64,000 nt of DNA from Acidobacteriota bacterium (GTDB taxonomy: Bacteria; Acidobacteriota; Blastocatellia; Pyrinomonadales; Pyrinomonadaceae). The notes below the pieces were generated by a model. It saw only the letters and a list, made by a program, of their open reading frames with translations, was not told the DNA's origin and did no database searches. Both the position numbers and the translations under genes were made by a program. This document shows positions 53,761 to 63,300 of the stretch, one piece after another. Every line of letters starts with the position of its first letter. Position 1 is the first letter of the stretch. The stretch is from positions 157,605 to 221,604 of the forward strand of contig JAEWFC010000010.1 of the NCBI GenBank assembly GCA_023389035.1, in the 5' to 3' direction.

Positions 53761-54333
53761 ATGTCATACATGCTGTATTTGCAAATTTATTTAATAGCAG
53801 GCCTGGTTTTTCACAAGGTCATCTGGGAAGTATTGAGGGGAAAAGCCTCGGAGAAGCCGGTTGAACGGCGTTCATTAACACTTCGTTTTATCAAAGCACT
53901 TAAAGTCGCGTTGCTCGTCGCTGTGATTATTCAGGTTTTCTACCCCGATCTATTCCCGATCTCAGCGGACCCCGTTTTGATCCGGATCGTAGGCGTATCG
54001 ATCTTCACTGCGGGATTACTTATCGCCGTCGCGGCGCGAGTCCAACTTGGGGACAATTGGGCGAACATTGAAACTGGTCAGGTTCTCCAGACCCAAACCG
54101 TTGTTGCTAAGGGAATTTACTCGTTTGTCCGTCATCCGATATACGTCGGTGACATGCTATTACTGTTGGGGCTGCAACTCGCCCTCAATTCTTGGCTCGT
54201 GATGGGTATTCTCTTACTCACCCCGGTGGTCCTGTACATGGCGATCAAAGAAGAGCGGATGTTGCTGAAAAATCTAATCGGGTACCAGGCATATTGCCGA
54301 AGCTCTAAACGTTTCATTCCCTTCGTCTATTAA
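53761..54333 (+). CDS. ICMT-like isoprenylcysteine methyltransferase-family protein
   Basis: A 190-residue polytopic protein with four or five helices. The C-terminal GIYSFVRHPIYVGDMLLLLG and the final EERMLLKNLIGYQAYCRSSKRFIPF contain the RHPxY and E-E-x-x-x-x-x-x-G-x-x-Y motifs of the ICMT/phospholipid methyltransferase superfamily. In bacteria these enzymes methylate lipids or unknown acceptors. The following flavoprotein ATG starts directly at the end of its stop codon. In this cluster it may methylate a lipid-linked sugar intermediate. Confidence 0.82.
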   Translation: MSYMLYLQIYLIAGLVFHKVIWEVLRGKASEKPVERRSLTLRFIKALKVALLVAVIIQVFYPDLFPISADPVLIRIVGVSIFTAGLLIAVAARVQLGDNWANIETGQVLQTQTVVAKGIYSFVRHPIYVGDMLLLLGLQLALNSWLVMGILLLTPVVLYMAIKEERMLLKNLIGYQAYCRSSKRFIPFVY

Positions 54334-55755
54334 ATGTCCGAAATAAGGATAGTAATTCTCGGAGCGGGACCTGCCGGTCTGGGAGCTGCATGGCAACTGG
54401 CCCGTCAAAATAAAGCCGAGGTCGTCGTTCTTGAGCGGGAAGAAGCAGTAGGCGGCAACGCCGGAAGCTTCGAAATTGCCGGTATACCTGTGGATTACGG
54501 GAGTCACAGGCTTCATCCCGCGTGTGATCCCGCTATATTAGCCGACTTGAAGGGACTTCTTGGCGACGACCTATTGAACCGACCGCGTCACGGCCGCATC
54601 CGCATGAAGGGTCGGTGGCTGCACTTCCCTTTAAAACCTCAGGATCTTGCATTACACCTGCCAGTATCGTTTTCGGCCGGAGTTGCTGTCGACGCTATTA
54701 AACGCCTGAATCCGACTCGAAATAATGGAAACCAAGCCGAGACATTCACAGGAGTTCTTGAAAAAGGCCTCGGGCAAACGATTTGTCGCGATTTCTATTT
54801 TCCATATGCGGAGAAAATATGGGGTTTACCCCCAGAACAACTTTCCGCTACCCAGGCCCGTCGACGAGTATCGGCAGGGTCCTTGAGCAAAGTAATAAAA
54901 AAGACTCTATCGATTCTTCCAGGCCTACGGGCACCCGAAACGGGCCGCTTCCTTTACCCGATGCGTGGCTTCGGACAGATCAGTGAGTCTTTAGCAGCTG
55001 CCGCCCTATCCGAAGGTGTCGAGATTCGGCTTGGGTCTCCAGTCACCGGCGTTGAGGTCGGTGACCGCAAGGCGGTCCTCTTCGAGCAACATGGCGAATT
55101 GAGGCGCATCGAGGCGGATGTGGTGTGGTCGACACTTCCGATTCCGGTCCTGGCGCGAGTAACCACACCGAAGGCACCGGCCGAAGTGATTGATGCAGCA
55201 AAGAATCTCGACTATCGGGCAATGGTTCTAATTTACCTCGTTCTAAATCAGGACCAATGGACACCCTACGATGCCCATTATTTTCCGGGTGCAAATGTGG
55301 CGCTGACTCGGTTATCGGAACCGAAAAACTACCGGGGAGCGGGCGAGCCGGTAGGGAAAACGGTTCTATGTGGTGAACTGCCATGTAAAGTAGGCGATGA
55401 CATCTGGCGTGCAACTGATCAGGAACTGGCAACCATCGTCCGCAACTCGTTAGATGCTTGCGAGCTATCGATCCAAGGAGACATCGCCGGCATAGTCACA
55501 AAGCGGTTGCCGTACGCGTATCCGATCTACCGGGCCGGGTATGAGACTCATTTCGATGTTCAGGATAAATGGGCTGACAGTTTAGATGGGGTATTAACAT
55601 TCGGGCGACAGGGCCTATTTGCTCACGATAACACCCATCACGCTCTTGCGATGGCATATGCCGCGGTCGACTGCTTATCACCCGCAGGGGTGTTCAACGC
55701 TAAGAAATGGGCCGACTACCGGCTGGAGTTTACAAAACACGTTGTTGAAGACTGA
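54334..55755 (+). CDS. FAD-dependent oxidoreductase (protoporphyrinogen-oxidase/UGM-like)
   Basis: A 473-residue flavoprotein. The N-terminus [23 protein letters not shown] is a standard dinucleotide-binding motif, followed by [30 protein letters not shown]. This resembles amine-oxidase and UDP-galactopyranose mutase-type enzymes (GGN and G-x-H-x-L-H patterns). Its C-terminal part has [14 protein letters not shown] and [25 protein letters not shown], which binds the flavin in this family. Its job in the polysaccharide cluster is probably oxidation or ring contraction of a sugar or lipid intermediate. It overlaps the lipoprotein gene by 11 bases. Confidence 0.82.
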   Translation: MSEIRIVILGAGPAGLGAAWQLARQNKAEVVVLEREEAVGGNAGSFEIAGIPVDYGSHRLHPACDPAILADLKGLLGDDLLNRPRHGRIRMKGRWLHFPLKPQDLALHLPVSFSAGVAVDAIKRLNPTRNNGNQAETFTGVLEKGLGQTICRDFYFPYAEKIWGLPPEQLSATQARRRVSAGSLSKVIKKTLSILPGLRAPETGRFLYPMRGFGQISESLAAAALSEGVEIRLGSPVTGVEVGDRKAVLFEQHGELRRIEADVVWSTLPIPVLARVTTPKAPAEVIDAAKNLDYRAMVLIYLVLNQDQWTPYDAHYFPGANVALTRLSEPKNYRGAGEPVGKTVLCGELPCKVGDDIWRATDQELATIVRNSLDACELSIQGDIAGIVTKRLPYAYPIYRAGYETHFDVQDKWADSLDGVLTFGRQGLFAHDNTHHALAMAYAAVDCLSPAGVFNAKKWADYRLEFTKHVVED

Positions 55756-57169
55756 AATTCCCGAAAACATTCTCAGAATCGCTGCTTGCCTGATCCTGGC
55801 ATTCTGCGTCATAGGCTGCGATCGATACCGTGAACAAGACGGCACGGTCACAGTCCATCTTGATCGTCGATTCCAAACCATCAACGGTTGGGAAGCGGTC
55901 GCCCAAGCCGGGCAAGACGCGTCGGCCGGTTTCAAAGGGTATCGTGACCGTCTTTTCGAGATGGCGGTTAACGACCTAGGGATAAACCGTTTGAGGCTTG
56001 AAATCAGGAGCGGTCAGGAAAATCCAGTTGATTATTACACGGAATTACGAGCTGGACGAATAACCGAGGATCGGTTTAAGGAAGTGAGGTATGAAGCGGT
56101 TGACGACAATGGCGATCCCTCAGTCCTCGACCCGTCTGGGTTTAAGTTTAGCGAGACGGATCGAACAATTGAAAGTGTGGTTATTCCGATCCGGACTTTG
56201 TTAGCCAACCGCGGCGAGTCGTTATACCTGAACCTAACATTTGTTGATTTTTCGGAAAGTGCAGGAACTTCCTTGCGGCACAATGAGGAACCCGCTGAGT
56301 ACGCCGAATTTATGCTTGCATTTTTCAGACATATGCAGGGTAAGTACGGGTTTACGCCTGATGCGATCGGAGTCATTCTTGAGCCTGACAATACGAGGTG
56401 GGCTGGCAAAGACATCGGCGAAGCGATCAAAAGAACTGCGGTGTTACTGCGAGATGAAGGATTCACGCCAGACTTTATTGCGCCCTCAACGACGAGCATG
56501 CAGCGCGCGGTAACGATGATCGACGAGATCGCAACTGTTCCGGGGGCGGTAGACCACATATCGGAGTTTTCATACCACCGGTACCGCGGCGTCTCGACTG
56601 CGTCACTGACCAAACTTGCTGAAAAGGCGGAAAAATTTGGGAAGAAGACTTCCATGCTCGAATGGATCGGTGCCGACCACATCACCCTTCACGAGGACCT
56701 TACGATCGGCAACGTATCCGCTTGGGAACAGTACACGCTTGCATTTCCCGATGAGCCCGATAACGGTGCTCAGTATTTCATGCTCGTTTCCAACGGCGAG
56801 CCCGATCACACTCCAATCTTATCTGATCGTGCGAAATACCTACGGCAGTTTTTCCACTATGTTCGTTCCGGGTCAACTCGTGTCGGGGCGGAATCGACAG
56901 TTTCGTCAATTTCCCCGGTAGCGTTCGTAACACCTCAAGGGACCGCCATAGCAGTAATACTCGCGAAAAGTGCAGGAAACGTGTCAATTGTTGGGTTACC
57001 GGCCGGCCGGTATGCCGTTACGCATGCAACCGAGGAAGGCTCCGGGGTGGCAGACGATGCGATCCTCTCGATTGGCGAAGTGCTGAAAGTTCGCATGCCC
57101 GGCACTGGCGTGCTAACGGTCGCGGGATTGGAACCTAAGACGGGAAACCACATTGATGTCGGTTACTGA
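55745..57169 (+). CDS. GH-A-fold glycoside hydrolase-like lipoprotein
   Basis: A lipoprotein of about 474 residues. The start is TTG 55745 or 55742, inside the end of the flavoprotein gene. A signal peptide ends in the lipobox VIGC, so the mature protein is anchored to a membrane by Cys. The (beta/alpha)8-like body starts with [12 protein letters not shown]. The two putative catalytic acids fit clan GH-A: ILEPDNT for the acid/base and TSMLEWIG for the nucleophile; this recalls GH30/GH5-type enzymes. A C-terminal beta-sandwich ([20 protein letters not shown]...[12 protein letters not shown]) matches the accessory domain of GH30 proteins. It is probably a surface enzyme that trims the exopolysaccharide of this locus. 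Confidence 0.78.
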   Translation: MKTEIPENILRIAACLILAFCVIGCDRYREQDGTVTVHLDRRFQTINGWEAVAQAGQDASAGFKGYRDRLFEMAVNDLGINRLRLEIRSGQENPVDYYTELRAGRITEDRFKEVRYEAVDDNGDPSVLDPSGFKFSETDRTIESVVIPIRTLLANRGESLYLNLTFVDFSESAGTSLRHNEEPAEYAEFMLAFFRHMQGKYGFTPDAIGVILEPDNTRWAGKDIGEAIKRTAVLLRDEGFTPDFIAPSTTSMQRAVTMIDEIATVPGAVDHISEFSYHRYRGVSTASLTKLAEKAEKFGKKTSMLEWIGADHITLHEDLTIGNVSAWEQYTLAFPDEPDNGAQYFMLVSNGEPDHTPILSDRAKYLRQFFHYVRSGSTRVGAESTVSSISPVAFVTPQGTAIAVILAKSAGNVSIVGLPAGRYAVTHATEEGSGVADDAILSIGEVLKVRMPGTGVLTVAGLEPKTGNHIDVGY

Positions 57170-59441
57170 ATCTTCTGTTATGGATCCAAGCGAACAGGTC
57201 GTCGCTAATGGCGTGCACGAGGACGCCTCGAGAAGCGTAGAACGCCATTCTCGATCACGTAACTCTGCGACCTTCTTGCGATCGGTGGTGCGCGTTCTTC
57301 TATTTGTAGTTGGAGCCACATGTGTTACGTGGCCGCTTGTAGATCCGCTGTTCCGGAACAAAGAGAACGACCTGATGGGTCTGGTTTGTCTTCCCATTTC
57401 GATCGGAGCCGCGGCGATCTTTGTTGGCATCGCTATAGGGAGCACATGGAAGAGGGCGGTTATCTGGTTTTCAATTGCGATGGTTGGCCAAGCAGTATCA
57501 CTGCAGCTAATCGATGCCGGTTGGCAGCTTCGATACCAGCATTACCGCACTATACCTAACATCTTTGAAAGCAGTCTCGATACCGGTTTATTCGTGTTTT
57601 TAGTAGTTCAGTCTCTCGTTGTTATCACATTCTTGATCCCCCGAATAAGCGAAATTGGTAGTTGGGTGAGCGAAAATTTCAGGCCCTGGCAGATGGTTTT
57701 GATTGGCCTGACTTTTTTCCTTTCCACAACCATCGTCTCAAAGGATCTGTGGATTCTCGCTAAGGAGTGGATATTCGCGGTATTCGTTCAGTTGACATTT
57801 CTTTCTACAATACTCGCGGGAGCTTTGTCGATCCCAAATGCTGAGAAGCTCGGTTCCCTAATGCGTTTGGTCGACCGTCTTCAAACGATCGGCAGTCGGA
57901 CCATCGGATCGTTTCCGGTCGCAGTGATCGGTCTCGCGACATTCGCTTTTGCGACATCCGCCGCACTATCGATCCTGTCTTATGAACGTCACCCGCACGT
58001 GCCTGACGAGGTCGCTTATTTAATACACGCGAAGATCTTTGCAAGCGGTTCTCTGACCATGGCCGCACCTGCGGTACCCGAAGCGTTCGAAACATTTCTA
58101 ATAGCGTCAACCGGGGATCGATGGTACCCGTCGACACCGCCGGGTTGGCCGATAGTACTTGCGATAGGTGAGGTTGTGGGCTTGGCGTGGATCGTCAACC
58201 CACTACTTGCGGGATGCAATATTTTTCTTTCCTTTTCAGGTCTTCGACGACTCTTTTCGCCTCGAGTTACATACATCGCAACCATTCTCCTCGCTGTATC
58301 TCCTTGGTATTTATTTCTCGGAATGAGTTACATGACCCACATGTTTTCGTTGACCTGTGTTCTCGTAACTTTGATCAGCGTGATTGAAACAATGCGAACG
58401 GGATCAGCTAGGTGGGCGTTACTATGCGGTTCTGGAATCGGGCTATTATCTTTGGTTCGACCCTTAGAGGCCGTGTCTGTCGGTCTTGTAACAGGCCTTT
58501 GGATGCTCGCTATAAAGAACAAAGCAATCACCCGGACCGTAATCGCCGGACTCATCGTTGGTTTACTGATATTCGGAGGATTAGGACTGGCATACAACAC
58601 CTTTTTTACCGGTCATCCTCTCCGGTTTCCCGTAAACGAATATTTCGATAAGGAGTTCGGGGTCGGATCAAATTCGTTGGGGTTTGGCTCCGACAGAGGA
58701 GTGGGTTGGGCTCTGGACCCGAACCCTGGACATAGCCCTCTCGACTCACTGATAAACAGTAGTCTAAATATTACCTCGATTAACACTGAACTCTTCGGGT
58801 GGGGGATGGGATCATTGCTTATCGTCTCGATTGGGTTGTTTTGGAAACGACTGGCGGCTGCAGATTTTTTCCTACTCTCCCTCACTATGATGATCTATTT
58901 TGCTCACTTTTTCTATTGGTTCAGTGGGGGGCCAGACTTTGGAGCTCGGTACTGGTTCCTCATGATATTCCCACTGACCGTCCTGGCGGCGAGAGGAATC
59001 GAGAAAATCATCGAGCAATCCGAATCTTTTAATGCACAATCCGCCGTTTATGTAACATTTTCTTTTTTATGTGTTGCAAGTCTCGTGACGTTCATACCAT
59101 GGCGGGCGATCGACAAGTATCAGAATTTTCGCGGAATGAAGGCAGATATCCGTTACATGACGGGTGAGGATAAGTTTGGGCGTGGTCTAGTCATGATTCG
59201 GGGCAATCTACATCCTGATTTCGATTCGGCTATGGTGTACAACTCGGTCGAGCCGTCGCAAGATCGACCAATCTATGCATTAGCAGTGGACCAGGACGTG
59301 GCACTCCGACTTCTTCTTGAGTACGGCGACCGACCGGTGTGGGTGCTGGACGGGCCATCATTATCTGGAACGGGATTTCGCATCGTAGCCGGTCCGAGCG
59401 ATGCCATCCATATCCGGAATAAGATCGAGCAACTTTTCTAG
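57156..59441 (+). CDS. Polytopic GT-C-type glycosyltransferase-like protein
   Basis: A membrane protein of about 761 residues with a dozen or more helices. The start is ATG 57156, overlapping the lipoprotein gene by 14 bases; ATG 57180 is an alternative. The extracytoplasmic loop HPHVPDEVAYLIHAKIFASG, with D-E, is in the place of the GT39 catalytic motif. SPWYLFLGMSYMTHMFSL and the long final loop (NTFFTGHPLRFPVNEYFDKEFGVG) are typical of uncharacterised GT-C proteins. The C-terminal ~100 residues are soluble and extracytoplasmic. It may transfer sugars from polyprenyl donors during repeat-unit assembly. Its A+T content at third positions seems higher than in the mre region. Confidence 0.7.
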   Translation: MSVTESSVMDPSEQVVANGVHEDASRSVERHSRSRNSATFLRSVVRVLLFVVGATCVTWPLVDPLFRNKENDLMGLVCLPISIGAAAIFVGIAIGSTWKRAVIWFSIAMVGQAVSLQLIDAGWQLRYQHYRTIPNIFESSLDTGLFVFLVVQSLVVITFLIPRISEIGSWVSENFRPWQMVLIGLTFFLSTTIVSKDLWILAKEWIFAVFVQLTFLSTILAGALSIPNAEKLGSLMRLVDRLQTIGSRTIGSFPVAVIGLATFAFATSAALSILSYERHPHVPDEVAYLIHAKIFASGSLTMAAPAVPEAFETFLIASTGDRWYPSTPPGWPIVLAIGEVVGLAWIVNPLLAGCNIFLSFSGLRRLFSPRVTYIATILLAVSPWYLFLGMSYMTHMFSLTCVLVTLISVIETMRTGSARWALLCGSGIGLLSLVRPLEAVSVGLVTGLWMLAIKNKAITRTVIAGLIVGLLIFGGLGLAYNTFFTGHPLRFPVNEYFDKEFGVGSNSLGFGSDRGVGWALDPNPGHSPLDSLINSSLNITSINTELFGWGMGSLLIVSIGLFWKRLAAADFFLLSLTMMIYFAHFFYWFSGGPDFGARYWFLMIFPLTVLAARGIEKIIEQSESFNAQSAVYVTFSFLCVASLVTFIPWRAIDKYQNFRGMKADIRYMTGEDKFGRGLVMIRGNLHPDFDSAMVYNSVEPSQDRPIYALAVDQDVALRLLLEYGDRPVWVLDGPSLSGTGFRIVAGPSDAIHIRNKIEQLF

Positions 59442-59469
59442 GTAGACCAGCAAACGTTTAATAATATCC

Positions 59470-60276
59470 GTGAGACAACCCGTACCCTCAAAACCGCCCG
59501 AACTTCCGAATACACCTATTGACAATCGCGATGTGGCACTTTCGATGGCGAACGAGAAGTGTAGTTTAAAGGCTGGGTTAACTCCTATGCGCGTTGGGAC
59601 AGCTGGAACTGCCTTGAACAGAAACCCGTACGATTACAAACGATTTCTATCTAGCATTGTAAGGGCTTACGACTCAACTATCATTCGAGCCTACTGCAAA
59701 GCCCGGTTCACGATTATAAATATTAACATTCTGCAAATTCTCGGACTGGCTCTACGCGGAAAACGTCGGATTCTCGACATTGGTTGTGGGTTCGGGTTGT
59801 TCGGATGTTACCTTGCTGCAACGTATCCCGAGATCTCCTATCTCGGTGTGGATTTGGACGTCAAACGGGTCGAGCAGGCGACAAAGGCCGCGAAGAGGCT
59901 TGGATTGACTAACGCAGGGTTCGAGGTCGCTAATGCCCGCGCCATGGAACTCCATGACGAATACGATGCGATCTTCATGGTGGACCTTTTGCACCACATC
60001 GACAACGAGTCCAAATCGATACTGCTTGATGTGTGCGCTTCGCACCTGGTAAATGATGGGCGGATGGTAATTAAGGACGTTACAACCCACCCTTGGCCTA
60101 AGATCGCCTTCACATGGGCGTTAGATGTGGTCATGACCCGTAGTTTCGATATGTGGTTTATGAACGAGAACCGGTTCTACGACCTGTTGTCCGAGAATTT
60201 TGGACGGATTGAAATTTATCCAGTTACCGACTGGTTGCCATACCCCCATGTGATCTATCTGTGTGAAAAAACCTAA
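59470..60276 (+). CDS. Class I SAM-dependent methyltransferase
   Basis: A 268-residue soluble enzyme starting with GTG 59470. The SAM-binding motif I is RRILDIGCGFGLFG, followed by the acidic end of strand 2, YLGVDLD, and motif II/III regions EVANARAMEL and DAIFMVDLLHHIDNESK. The first ~95 residues, with a hydrophobic stretch (FTIININILQILGLALRGK), are an extra N-terminal region. It probably methylates a sugar or lipid intermediate of the polysaccharide. The next gene starts 75 bases downstream. Confidence 0.88.
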   Translation: MRQPVPSKPPELPNTPIDNRDVALSMANEKCSLKAGLTPMRVGTAGTALNRNPYDYKRFLSSIVRAYDSTIIRAYCKARFTIININILQILGLALRGKRRILDIGCGFGLFGCYLAATYPEISYLGVDLDVKRVEQATKAAKRLGLTNAGFEVANARAMELHDEYDAIFMVDLLHHIDNESKSILLDVCASHLVNDGRMVIKDVTTHPWPKIAFTWALDVVMTRSFDMWFMNENRFYDLLSENFGRIEIYPVTDWLPYPHVIYLCEKT

Positions 60277-60350
60277 TAAATATCCTGTCGTTCTATCTAG
60301 ACGTTCCATGCCATCAGCGCAAACCGCTTGAACGATGGCCTCCGATTGAG

Positions 60351-63300
60351 ATGACAAATATAATAAAAAGCTCTGTAGCGTTTCGGTCATGTTTGGTGGC
60401 AGCAACCGTCGGCGTTGTGACGCTCGCGGTTTTGACTTTTTCGACGATCTCCTTTGCCTTGCTCCCAATTACCCGGACAGAACATTCCGACGAGGATTCA
60501 AGAAAGCAACAGTCAATTGTTTCGCAAGCTTATACACCCGACGCCATTCGCCCAGCGCCGATTCCGTACGCTATTGCCGTGAACAGCAGTGCATTTCTAG
60601 TATCGGAAGCTGAGGGGCAAGTCGACTTGATCGGCCTTCGGGTCTCCCAACCCGTCTTTAAGGTATTTGGGCTGTCAAAGGATCGGCAACGGCTTCTCTA
60701 TTCACCCCTTAGAAACGGTTCACCGTCCGGAGAACTGATCCTAGAAGATCTGACAAACGGTTCAGCATTTAGGGTCACTGACCGAGTCGTTCTCGAAGCA
60801 GCGTTTTCACCGGCTGACGATGCGTTGGTCGCATTTACATTTTCTGGGAATGCTTCCTTTGGACTCGGCATCTCAGATATCAACAACAGGATCAGTAGGG
60901 TCGTTCAGTCATCAGGCGTTTATCCCAGCATATTGGCTTGGAACCGATCAGGCTCAAAAATCCATTTTTATGACGTCTCAAATGAACCCGTAACTGAAGA
61001 CATTTCGTCTTACTTTCCAGAACCAGCATTTAAGAATCTTGCATTCTGGAACAGGTCAGCCGATAAAAAGGCGAGAATTTCCGAGCCTACCTCCCGACTT
61101 ATTAAACGGGTAGTTTCCATAAAGGATAATTTAGTTGACGGGTCAGTACCCGAGGGATTCCCCGAGTTATCGAATTCCGTTAGTTTCCAGACGGGAGTTG
61201 GCTCATCTGATCTTTATGCCAAAGACTCGTTTCGAGTACAGATCCATCACCCCCGAATTGAGATCGCTGGAGAAAGTATCCGCGGAACCGGCAAACTGGC
61301 GTTGGTCGACAATGCCGCTGATAGTGCGGTCGTCATAGACGATGCCCAATTGGTAAAAGCCCTTTCACACGGAATGATCGTGCGGCAGTTTGCGGGTTCG
61401 GAGACGATCCTGAAGTGGGTCGATTGGTCTGGGGGCGAGAGCGTATTAGGTTCCACCAGTGTCACTTACCAGCTTCCGATGCAAAGCGCTGTAATGACGC
61501 AAGGCGGAGCGTCTTTCCCTTCACCGGGCAATTGTGGCATCACCGCTCACGCCGGACACATGGGTCATGCATACGATTTCCAAAAGACCGTTGTAGGATC
61601 GCACGTGATGGCGACGGCCGGCGGACTCGTAGTTTACGCAGAAAGTTCCGTGACATGTAATTCGGTGGAGCCAACATGTCCCGATTACTCTGCGACCAAT
61701 TGTCCCGGTTCGTTTCTCGGGAACGTTCTCATCATCCAACACGCTGATGGCACGTACTCCAAATACGCACACATGGAAACCAACTCGCCCCAAGTGGCAG
61801 TTGGGACAGTGGTCGAACAAGGGCTCTACATCGGCCGACAGGGCCACACAGGGTCTACCGGAGGATCATTCAATAGTTGTGGAGATCATCTCCACTTCCA
61901 ACGGCAAATCACGCCTGATCTATTTGGGCAGTCGGTGGATATAGATTTTTCTGAGGTCGCAGTTGAGCCTCTATCGTGTGGCGTGACTTACAACTCCGCT
62001 AGCACCGAGTTTTCACATTCTATATCACCAGTTTCGCGAACAATTGGATTCAGCGGCGGCCCTGGAACGGTCAATGTCGTTTCTACAGGCGGAACCTGGA
62101 CAGCCGTCACGAATACACCATGGATCACCGTGACCGACCCAGGTGCGGGAAATGGCAACTCGATGGTTGCTTACGACGTTCAGGACAACTCGAATGGCAG
62201 TCCTCGTACTGGAACGATCAATATTGGTGGACATCTTTTTACGATCTCACAGGCTGGATCGCAGCCTGCAAATCAGCCACCGACCGTCGATGCCGGGAGC
62301 GACCAGATGATTCTTTCGCCGGCACCAGCACAGCTAACCGGGATCGCATCGGACGACGGAGTTCCGAGCCCTCCCGGCAGTTTGAACGTTAGCTGGACCA
62401 AAGTTAGCGGTCCAGGGAACGTGGTTTTTAGTGATCAACATAGCCTTGCAACTAATGCGCAGTTCAGCATGGCCGGAGAGTATTTGCTTCGTCTCACGGC
62501 AACAGATGGCGATCTGACCTCAAGCGACGATATACGCATAACAGTTAATATCAGCAATGCAGGCGGAGCTCTATCAGGTAATCGATCCTCATCTCCATCT
62601 CAGGTTGACCTTACCTCTGAGGGTTCGGCCGACTGGGCTCATTGGGGTCTCGTCGATGCGGACACGTACACCCATAAGAACACGGTATCGCGGTCGATAA
62701 GCGATTACGAGTACATTGGCAACACAAGTGTTCTCCGGTTCACTGGAAATGCAACCTCATATGCATGGACGGATGGAAGCGTTGTCCCAAGCACATTTAC
62801 CGACAGCGGTGTATTTACCTACGGCATCGGCAACGGATTTCGACTAACGGTCCCGGCTGATCCGACACCGAGAACTCTTAAGCTGCATGTTGGACATTGG
62901 TCTGCTGGGGGGCGGCTAGTTGCGATGCTTAGTGACGGTAGTGCGTCACCCTTTGTCGACACAACACTTCTCTCGACGAGCGGCGGCGGCTTAGCGATTT
63001 ATTCCTTAAGTTATCGTTCCGCTTCCCCCGGACAAGTCTTGGACATTTATTGGACGATCGAGAGTTCTTACCATTCTATAGGAAACATTACTCTGCAGGC
63101 CGCGACCCTGGTCGATGATTCACTTCCGGCAAACCAGGCCCCAAATGTCGATGCGGGCCCAGACTCTAGCGTGTTGTTCCCCGCTGATGCGGTTCTCGCC
63201 GGAACGGTGACAGACGACGGTTTGCCATTACCCCCTAGCCTTTCATCGGCGTGGAGTGTCGTGAGCGGACCTGGTCAAGTGGTTTTCGGTGATTCGAACT

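Noticed and set aside
47232..60276. Exosortase/PEP-CTERM cluster
   Set aside because: No exosortase-like Cys-Arg-His membrane protein and no PEP-CTERM sequences were seen.
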